7,987 nt of DNA, taken from NCBI GenBank assembly GCA_943325655.2, contig CALPQG020000095.1, positions 1-7,987 on the forward strand. The letters are read 5' to 3'. Below the pieces are notes generated by a model. That model saw nothing but the letters and a program-made list of their open reading frames with translations. It had not been told where the DNA came from and did no database searches. The stretch's first letter is position 1. The number at the start of each line of letters is the position of its first letter. Source of the DNA: Bifidobacterium breve (GTDB lineage: Bacteria; Bacteroidota; Bacteroidia; Cytophagales; UBA9547). Below are positions 1 to 4,691 of this stretch, piece after piece. Position numbers and translations under genes: made by a program.

Positions 1-818
1 AAAAATGGATTTTCGGTAACCAATAAATCTTGTCTGGAAAGCAACCAGGCACCCTGACCAAAATAATTTAGTAACAAACAAATCTTCACAAAACCCCAGC
101 TGAGGCGAATATTTTCTTTTCCACAGTGGCCCAAATCTGAATACAAAGCTTCCGCTCCGGTGGTACACAAAAACACAGCACCCAAAAGCCAAAAACCACC
201 TGGATACAATACTATTAAATCATAAGCATACATTGGATTCAAAGCCTTAAATACTCCAGGAGAAGTAATCAATTGATTCAAACCTAAAACTGCCAACATG
301 GAAAACCAGACAAACATTATAGGACCAAAAGCAACGCCAACAGCTTTTGTGCCAAAGCGTTGTGCCATAAACAACAAAGTAATAATCCCAATAACAATGG
401 GTATTGTTTTTAAATTAGGATACAAAATTTGTAAACCCTCCACAGCTGATGCCACTGAAATAGGCGGTGTAATAATACCATCGGCCAATAGTGCACTACC
501 ACCAATAATTGCAGGAATAGTTAACCATTTGACTTTTCGGCGGATAAGTGCATAAAGTGAGAATATGCCTCCCTCACCATTATTGTCTGCCTGAAGGGTA
601 AGAATTACATACTTGAAAGTAGTCTGCAAAGTTAAGGTCCAAAAAATACACGAGAGCGCCCCCAGAATAAGTTCCTGTTGTACGACTTTGTGTTCGAGAA
701 TTGCTTTGAGCACATAAAGCGGTGATGTACCAATATCGCCGTAAATGATTCCTAGTGTAACCAGTAAACCACCTGCTGTAATTGCAGAGTGATGATGTCC
801 TTTGTTCTTGGAGCTCAT
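1..818 (-). CDS. kup: Kup-family potassium uptake transporter, N-terminal part (runs off left edge)
   Basis: This is an inner-membrane K+ uptake permease of the KUP/HAK/KT family, thought to work as a K+/H+ symporter. The frame is open from ATG (816-818) to the window edge, giving 272 residues of a family normally about 630-650 long; the rest of the membrane domain and the C-terminal cytoplasmic domain lie outside. Family signatures are clear: IIYGDIGTSPLY at residues 24-35, NNGEGGIFSLYALIRR at 79-94, ADGIITPPISVASAVEGL at 112-129 and TGAEALYSDLGHCG at 220-233, separated by hydrophobic helices. No Shine-Dalgarno is visible before the ATG, as is common in this phylum. The upstream gap (819-957) shows only a weak -7-like TATATTTA (906-913) without a convincing -33 box, so its promoter is unresolved. 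No K+-sensing regulator is seen nearby; the adjacent kinase remnant gives no functional link. Confidence 0.95.
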   Translation of the reverse strand, partial: MSSKNKGHHHSAITAGGLLVTLGIIYGDIGTSPLYVLKAILEHKVVQQELILGALSCIFWTLTLQTTFKYVILTLQADNNGEGGIFSLYALIRRKVKWLTIPAIIGGSALLADGIITPPISVASAVEGLQILYPNLKTIPIVIGIITLLFMAQRFGTKAVGVAFGPIMFVWFSMLAVLGLNQLITSPGVFKALNPMYAYDLIVLYPGGFWLLGAVFLCTTGAEALYSDLGHCGKENIRLSWGFVKICLLLNYFGQGAWLLSRQDLLVTENPF

Positions 819-957
819 CTAAAATATTGATAATTTGAGTGTTGTATTGTTTTCACCTAGAAGTCGTGTTACATTTCCAGACCGCTAATGTAGGGGTTTT
901 CGAGATAAATATATAATCGAAACGTTTATTTTTTGTAGACGGTAAATAAGGCCTAAA

Positions 958-1305
958 TCAAGCAACTTTTTCAATCGTATACTGTACAATTTTTTGCAAT
1001 AACCTATCAGAAACAAATGGTTTGGAAACATAATTATCAAGTGCGCTGTCAAAAGCCAAATTTAAGCCTATATTTTTCAATTTCGCGCTTGAATCAAAAC
1101 TCATCCTGGCATCTTCCATCAATTCTTTTAAAGCAATAGAAAGTGTTTCCATTTCAATTTTACCAGCTTCAATTTCACTAAAATCCAAAATTACATTGAG
1201 GATTTGCAACAAAATATTGCTTGAAAAATACCAATTTATTAAACTTTTCAATTGATATTCCCTAAGATTATTTTCTAATAACCACTCAGAAACAATAGGT
1301 ATCTT
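958..1305 (-). pseudogene. Hybrid histidine kinase remnant: end of HisKA region joined to receiver-like tail
   Basis: The frame is open from just after a TAA (1306-1308) to a TGA (958-960) but has no ATG; the only usual alternative start is a TTG at 1249-1251. Counting from that TTG (97 residues), LLQILNVILDFSEIEAGK is the typical second helix of a HisKA dimerisation domain plus its linker. The phosphoacceptor His box, which should lie about 50 residues earlier, is missing. Residues after KNIGLNLAFDSAL resemble the start of a kinase ATPase domain, but DNYVSKPF followed by LLQKI matches the beta5-alpha5 end of a receiver domain with its conserved Lys, and the protein then stops where a receiver would. 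No N, G1 or G2 boxes and no receiver Asp remain. I infer an internal deletion that fused HisKA to the receiver end. It could also be a degenerate ATPase truncated at the N box. It should be inactive in phosphotransfer; a small expressed protein cannot be excluded. Confidence 0.6.
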
Positions 1306-1317
1306 TTACTTTAGCAT

Positions 1318-1509
1318 TCAAAAAGTCAGGAATACTGAAACGAAAAACACCAAAGAAATGGCAATCCTTTGCTTTAAAATTGCCATTGATTCAATACTTA
1401 AAAGATAATAATTGGTATATCCAAAAATCGAATACAATGCGCCCGACACTAAAGCTAAAACCCGAAAGATATTGAAAGTGTTTGCTGGTATACTATTTTT
1501 AGTGTTCAT
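1318..1509 (-). pseudogene. Short two-helix membrane ORF, probable N-terminus of the decayed sensor kinase
   Basis: The 63-codon ORF starts at ATG (1507-1509) and ends at TGA. It encodes two hydrophobic segments, about residues 14-36 and 47-63; the second is cut by the stop codon at FVSVFLTF. Shifting the frame near that stop lets the reading continue as LNAKVKDTYCF for a few codons, so a frameshift near 1318-1330 may have truncated a longer membrane protein. It lies only 12 bp upstream of the open frame of the histidine-kinase remnant, in the same direction. A membrane-spanning N-terminus ahead of HisKA is the normal layout of a sensor kinase, so I infer that both pieces come from one gene. 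The alternative is an independent small membrane protein. No convincing ribosome binding site or TAnnTTTG box was found upstream. Confidence 0.4.
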
Positions 1510-1575
1510 TGGGGTGTTCGTTAAAAATTGTACAGTTTATAAAGAGTTATAAAAGTTTTGGTTGTAATGTTTGAA

Positions 1576-3132
1576 TTATATAATGAGTATATTCAATTTA
1601 AAATCAAAAGAAGCCAAGTTTTCCACCAAATCACCAATCATGGTTGGATGCATCAACTGAAAATTAAAGAAATTATCATGACGTTCCTGTAAACCCTCCT
1701 TGGGAAACAATTTAGATTTGATATTGAATACCTGGTTAAATGTTGTTTCATTTTTCCTTTCAAGCGCTTTGGTAATTTTCTTTTCCAAATCGTTTAAACC
1801 CTTGGCAATTTTAGTCATTTCAGCATTTACTGTGGCATTCAAAGTTGGGTCTATAGCATGTACTTTCTGCAATAAACTATCATTGATTTGCGTCAGAAAA
1901 CTCATTTCATGTGTTAAATTAAAATGATTGTGGTCAACTTTATCTAAAATCAATTTATTCAAACTTGCCTGATCCTGAAACAAATCTTTGACCTCTATTC
2001 CAATTTTCTCCAATTTTGTTTGCTGAGCATTAGTGGCAACCAGCGCAAAATCCCTAGGCATCAATAAAGGAAAACTTACCGCATAAGTGTCAAACAGGCT
2101 TTTCAACTGCAACCAATACGCTAGCTCCGAAGGACCTCCAACAGTAGCAATATCAGGCAAAATGGTGCATTGGTACAAAGGTCTTAATACCACATTGGGA
2201 CTAAACTTTTCAGGATGTGAAGACAATAGCTCAAGCAATTCTTCTTCTTTGAACTTTAATGCAGTATTCAAAACCACATATTCATCTCCTTGTTTTTCAA
2301 TACGTTCCCTAACATTATGTTCCAAATAAAATAAATTAATTCCTCTTGGATTCACCTGACTTTTATATCCTTTAGCCTTTAATGCTTCAATGGTTTCTTT
2401 TACTTTCAAACTTGCTTTACCGAAAACAATTTCATCCTTCATGATTGGGACAAACAATTCTTTCAATGCTTTCTGATCAGCATCCAAACAAATCAGTCCA
2501 TATTTGCCCAATAATGCATGCACCAATTTCTGAGTAGCTTTTGCCAGGGTTAGTCCTTCTTGGTAAGCTTCTTTGACCATGGCTGGTATTTCATTTACAT
2601 CAGGAAACATACTTTCCAAAGACTCCACGATAAACTTCCCAACAGCACCTGTTTGGGTTGTTTGCCAGGTAATGGTTTTTCCTAAGTAATTAAAATGGTT
2701 GATTTCTTCAAAATCATGGTCTTCTGTCGCCATCCAGTAAATGGGCACAAAATGGTATTGGGGAAATTTCAAAGCAAGCGCTTTTGCTGCATTAATAGTC
2801 GAAATCAATTTCAACACCACATACATCGGTCCGGTGGCAAGGTTAAGTTGATGGCCGGTGGTTATGGTAAATGTATTTTCTGCTTTCAATAAATCAAGGT
2901 TACTTAAAACCGCTTCTTTGAAAGGAATATCCTGGTATTGTTGGGAAATGGCATCGACTAAAATTGCTCTGTGCCTTTTGTCAAATTGTCTTTTGGATGC
3001 CATCAAACCAGCATTTTCAACTGATGGAAACAAACCATAAAACGTAGCAAGACCTTGTTTTTGAGCCAGGTAATCTAAAAAAATAGCAGAAAAAGCATTG
3101 GTTTCATCAAGTGGAATTTGTGATTTGGTCAT
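1576..3132 (-). CDS. bshC: Bacillithiol biosynthesis cysteine-adding enzyme BshC
   Basis: BshC is the cytoplasmic enzyme assigned to the last step of bacillithiol synthesis, adding cysteine to the GlcN-malate made by BshA and BshB; bacillithiol is the main low-molecular-weight thiol in many Firmicutes and Bacteroidota. The 518 residues fit the family's usual length of about 530. Hallmarks visible are TTGHQLNLATGPMYVVLK (91-108), the family's TGxQ-x-TGP-Y-K block in a form I recall as usual in Bacteroidota, VPIYWMATEDHDFEEI (129-144), and LQERHDNFFNF near the C-terminus. The part before the C-terminus is rich in Lys and Glu and probably forms the family's coiled coil. The ATG at 3130-3132 gives the expected N-terminus. 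A TAnnTTTG box lies 40-47 bp upstream. The gene is divergent from the HAD phosphatase; bshA and bshB are not in the window. Confidence 0.95.
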   Translation of the reverse strand: MTKSQIPLDETNAFSAIFLDYLAQKQGLATFYGLFPSVENAGLMASKRQFDKRHRAILVDAISQQYQDIPFKEAVLSNLDLLKAENTFTITTGHQLNLATGPMYVVLKLISTINAAKALALKFPQYHFVPIYWMATEDHDFEEINHFNYLGKTITWQTTQTGAVGKFIVESLESMFPDVNEIPAMVKEAYQEGLTLAKATQKLVHALLGKYGLICLDADQKALKELFVPIMKDEIVFGKASLKVKETIEALKAKGYKSQVNPRGINLFYLEHNVRERIEKQGDEYVVLNTALKFKEEELLELLSSHPEKFSPNVVLRPLYQCTILPDIATVGGPSELAYWLQLKSLFDTYAVSFPLLMPRDFALVATNAQQTKLEKIGIEVKDLFQDQASLNKLILDKVDHNHFNLTHEMSFLTQINDSLLQKVHAIDPTLNATVNAEMTKIAKGLNDLEKKITKALERKNETTFNQVFNIKSKLFPKEGLQERHDNFFNFQLMHPTMIGDLVENLASFDFKLNILII

Positions 3133-3171
3133 GGAGAATACTGGCTAAGAAATGGTGCTATTTACTAAGTT

Positions 3172-3179
3172 CAAATATA
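3172..3179 (-). promoter_or_regulatory. Candidate -7 promoter box of bshC
   Basis: Read on the minus strand this is TATATTTG, a full match to the Bacteroidota -7 consensus TAnnTTTG. It would place the transcript start near 3166, leaving a leader of roughly 34 nt before the bshC ATG. A TTTG lies upstream with only a 14-bp gap, shorter than the usual 19-20, so the -33 element is imperfect. No other TAnnTTTG match was seen on this strand in the intergenic region. Confidence 0.55.
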
Positions 3180-3190
3180 AGTGGCTCTTC

Positions 3191-3203
3191 TTACAAATTG
3201 TAA
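3191..3203. promoter_or_regulatory. 13-bp perfect palindrome, possible operator at the bshC promoter
   Basis: TTACAA, a central A, then TTGTAA form a perfect dyad. It covers roughly -25 to -37 relative to the predicted bshC start, so a bound dimer could block or recruit polymerase. It also lies upstream of the divergent phosphatase gene. The site is AT-rich and short, so a chance palindrome is quite possible. A similar TTACA-AA-TGTAA sits over the -33 box of the small lipoprotein gene (3984-3995). Confidence 0.3.
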
Positions 3204-3255
3204 ATTTTAATTCATTTGTTTTAGAATAAAATGGAATCGAAAACAAAAAACTTCT

Positions 3256-3263
3256 TATTTTTG
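3256..3263 (+). promoter_or_regulatory. Candidate -7 box of the HAD phosphatase gene, implying a leaderless mRNA
   Basis: TATTTTTG matches TAnnTTTG exactly and ends five bases before the ATG at 3269. Transcription would begin at or within a base or two of the start codon, so the mRNA would be leaderless. No TTG or TTTG is present at the usual -33 distance, which lowers confidence. An upstream near-match (TTCATTTG, 3211-3218) is the alternative. Confidence 0.5.
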
Positions 3264-3268
3264 CAATT

Positions 3269-3784
3269 ATGACTACAAAACAAAAATGCATCTTCCTTGA
3301 CAGAGATGGCGTAATCAACAAAGACAAAGTTGATTATGTGTACAAACCAGAAGAATTGTTTATCATTGAAGGAGTAACTCAGGCCTTGCTTGATTTCAAA
3401 AAAGCTGGTTACCTGATAATTATCATCACCAATCAATCGGGAATTGCGAAGGGAATTTATACGAAAGCAGATGTAATGAACATTCATCGACTGGTGCAGG
3501 AAGCATCAAACAACGCGCTTGATGATATTTTCATGGCACCTTACCATGAAACATACCACAATTCATTGTCAAGAAAACCGGGTTCACTGATGTTTGAAAG
3601 GGCAATTTCAAAGCATAACATTGACACCCAAAATTCTTGGATGGTTGGTGATAAAGAAAGGGATTTGATTCCGGGCAAAAAATTCGGCCTGAAAACCATT
3701 TTGGTGGAAAATAAAAAAGAAACACCTTTTGCAGATTTCTATGCAGAAAACCTGTTAGGTGCTTCTAAAATTATATTAAAGTAA
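3269..3784 (+). CDS. HAD-IIIA phosphatase, GmhB / histidinol-phosphatase-like, lacking zinc ligands
   Basis: This small cytoplasmic phosphohydrolase belongs to the HAD-IIIA group that includes D-glycero-D-manno-heptose-1,7-bisphosphate 7-phosphatase (GmhB, LPS heptose synthesis) and the HisB N-terminal histidinol-phosphatase. All four HAD motifs are present in 171 residues: FLDRDGVIN with nucleophile D11 and acid/base D13; TNQSG with T54; SRKPG with K103; and MVGDKERD with D128 and D132. The loop that holds zinc in E. coli GmhB (Cys-Pro-His ... Cys-x-Cys before RKP) here reads APYH ... SLSRKP, so the three Cys positions are Ala90, Ser99 and Ser101, and the His position is Tyr (Y92) with H93 beside it. 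The fold and chemistry look intact; the substrate is uncertain. The gene stands alone on the plus strand, divergent from bshC, with no other heptose or histidine genes in view. Confidence 0.88.
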   Translation: MTTKQKCIFLDRDGVINKDKVDYVYKPEELFIIEGVTQALLDFKKAGYLIIIITNQSGIAKGIYTKADVMNIHRLVQEASNNALDDIFMAPYHETYHNSLSRKPGSLMFERAISKHNIDTQNSWMVGDKERDLIPGKKFGLKTILVENKKETPFADFYAENLLGASKIILK

Positions 3785-3786
3785 TT

Positions 3787-3809
3787 TTGTACTGCATGAT
3801 GCAGTATAA
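3787..3809. terminator. Hairpin between convergent genes, possible weak bidirectional terminator
   Basis: TACTGCAT-G-ATGCAGTA (3790-3806) is a perfect palindrome. With one G-U pair it extends to TT ... AA at 3787-3809. It begins three bases after the phosphatase stop and ends just past the 3' end of the convergent lipoprotein gene, which is where a shared terminator is expected. Neither side has a good T-run (plus strand TATAAGATTATTTG), so it is a weak intrinsic terminator at best. Confidence 0.45.
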
Positions 3810-3811
3810 GA

Positions 3812-3940
3812 TTATTTGATACTAGCGGTTACTGGAGCTTCTGAATTCAGTTTCATGTAAGTAGGACAAGTTCTATGACCTCTACAAGAAACAAGCGCTA
3901 AAAGGGACAATGCTGCGATTATTGTTACTATCTTTTTCAT
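3812..3940 (-). CDS. Small lipoprotein, 42 residues
   Basis: The ORF runs from ATG (3938-3940) to TAA (3812-3814). The protein starts MKKIVTIIAALSLLALVSC: a Lys-rich start, a hydrophobic stretch and the lipobox LVSC, with the lipidated Cys at residue 19. After processing, only about 24 residues remain, beginning CRGHRTCPTY and ending in a polar tail, with a second Cys at residue 25. Export and lipid anchoring in the periplasm or outer membrane are inferred from the lipobox. Tiny lipoproteins with a CPxY-like stretch after the lipobox are a type I recall from Bacteroidota genomes, but no function is known to me. Support for a real gene is the complete signal, a promoter with consensus boxes 20-50 bp upstream and placement between two genes without overlap. 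It is convergent with the HAD phosphatase gene. Confidence 0.8.
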   Translation of the reverse strand: MKKIVTIIAALSLLALVSCRGHRTCPTYMKLNSEAPVTASIK

Positions 3941-3959
3941 ATTTTTTTATTTACTGTTA

Positions 3960-3990
3960 CAAAAATATACAATTTATCTTTACTTACAAA
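3960..3990 (-). promoter_or_regulatory. Near-consensus Bacteroidota promoter of the small lipoprotein
   Basis: On the minus strand there is a TTTG -33 box (3987-3990), a 19-bp spacer and a TATTTTTG -7 box (3960-3967), matching the TTTG / TAnnTTTG consensus. The predicted start near 3954 gives a leader of about 14 nt. The -33 box lies inside a small dyad, TTACA-AA-TGTAA (3984-3995). The quality of the match suggests strong expression. Confidence 0.7.
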
Positions 3991-4067
3991 TGTAATTTCA
4001 AGTTCTATCGTATTTTTTATCCATAAACTTATAATAAAATATATTAATCACCAATTAAAACCAATAT

Positions 4068-4087
4068 AACCTGATAATTATCAGGTT
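4068..4087. terminator. Perfect 20-bp palindrome directly after marR; hairpin terminator or operator
   Basis: AACCTGATAA followed by TTATCAGGTT is a perfect dyad that abuts the marR stop codon (4088-4090). As RNA it can form an 8-bp stem with an AATT loop. In the direction of marR transcription the next bases are ATATTGGTTTTAATTGG, so the T-tract is weak. The position favours a terminator; the perfect dyad with no spacer would also suit a dimeric regulator. Confidence 0.5.
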
Positions 4088-4537
4088 CTACCCCCTTAAC
4101 TTATCTAATATTTCATTTGCTTGTACAGCCTCTTCTTCAGAAATATTTTTCATAATACCTTCTATTTCTGAGATTCTTTCGTCAAGAGTTGTCAGCAATG
4201 CTAATCCTTTTTCGGTAATCAAAATATTAAACTTACGACGATCGGCAGGACAAGAAGTTCTTGTGACCAACTCTTTGGCCACCAATTTATCCAGAAGCCT
4301 GGTAACATTAGATGATTTATCCAGCATCCTTTCTACCAGCAAACTAACATTGGCAGCAGTAGGAAATTGTCCCCGTAAAATTCTTAAAATATTATACTGC
4401 TGCGAGGATATGCCAAATTGTTTTAGGCTTTTATTGTGTAATCCTGCCAACCATCCACTGGTAAATAATATATTGACAGTTAATTTTTGAAATGGATTTT
4501 TAAAAGTCTTCTGCTTTATTTCGTCTTCTAATCTCAT
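4088..4537 (-). CDS. MarR-family transcriptional regulator
   Basis: This is a winged-helix DNA-binding dimer of 149 residues, the normal MarR length. Visible elements are GISSQQYNILRILRG (42-56, helices before the HTH), recognition-helix region KSSNVTRLLDKLVAKELV (74-91), and the wing with the family's DRR motif (residues 99-101, CPADRRKFNILITEKG), then a C-terminal dimerisation helix. One Cys (C96) sits just before the wing; a redox role is only a possibility. The start MRLEDEIKQK is as I recall for a group of Bacteroidota MarR proteins often found beside YceI-like genes, though no such gene is present here. Its promoter overlaps a 9-bp inverted repeat (4585-4619), suggesting autorepression. 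The gene begins 133 bp after the terminator-bearing end of the DUF5916 gene, so it is probably its own transcription unit. Ligand and other targets are unknown. Confidence 0.93.
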   Translation of the reverse strand: MRLEDEIKQKTFKNPFQKLTVNILFTSGWLAGLHNKSLKQFGISSQQYNILRILRGQFPTAANVSLLVERMLDKSSNVTRLLDKLVAKELVTRTSCPADRRKFNILITEKGLALLTTLDERISEIEGIMKNISEEEAVQANEILDKLRG

Positions 4538-4580
4538 ACTTATTATGAAAATCTTGTTTTAAAATGACTAACAATAGAAT

Positions 4581-4610
4581 CAAATTTAACCAAATTATTT
4601 AATTAAACAA
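4581..4610 (-). promoter_or_regulatory. Promoter of marR
   Basis: On the minus strand a TTG (4608-4610) is followed by a 19-bp spacer and TAAATTTG (4581-4588), an exact TAnnTTTG match with ideal spacing. The predicted start is near 4575, about 37 nt before the ATG. Confidence 0.7.
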
Positions 4611-4619
4611 TTGGTTAAA
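4585..4619. promoter_or_regulatory. Inverted repeat over the marR promoter, likely MarR operator
   Basis: TTTAACCAA (4585-4593) and TTGGTTAAA (4611-4619) are perfect 9-bp inverted arms separated by 17 bp. The spacer holds a further near-centred palindrome, TTTAATTAAA (4598-4607). One arm overlaps the -7 box and the other touches the -33 TTG, so binding would block polymerase. The arms are about 26 bp apart centre to centre, wider than a single MarR half-site pair, so two dimers or another regulator are possible. Confidence 0.55.
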
Positions 4620-4662
4620 ACTGTAAACTGCCATTCCTAATAAAACGTTTCATTTCAAACTT

Positions 4663-4691
4663 AAAAAAAATCACCTATTCAACCAATAGGT
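4663..4691 (-). terminator. Intrinsic terminator whose stem contains the DUF5916 stop codon
   Basis: On the minus strand ACCTATT (4685-4691), loop GGTTG, and AATAGGT (4673-4679) form a perfect 7-bp stem. It is followed by GA and eight Ts (4663-4670). The stem uses the last codons of the gene and the first base of its TGA stop. This is the best-formed intrinsic terminator in the window and separates the DUF5916 gene from marR. Confidence 0.75.

Noticed and set aside
298..555. Plus-strand 85-residue ORF
   Set aside because: Antisense shadow of kup; the minus-strand frame here carries the Kup signatures.
958..1251. An intact small histidine-kinase-like regulator starting at TTG
   Set aside because: The frame extends upstream of the TTG with no ATG, and all catalytic boxes are missing; a remnant explains it better, though expression cannot be ruled out.
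3221..3487. Minus-strand ORFs at 3145-3327 and 3221-3487 opposite the HAD gene and the bshC upstream region
   Set aside because: They overlap the phosphatase motifs and the divergent promoters, and their products are low-complexity, Phe/Ser-rich shadows.
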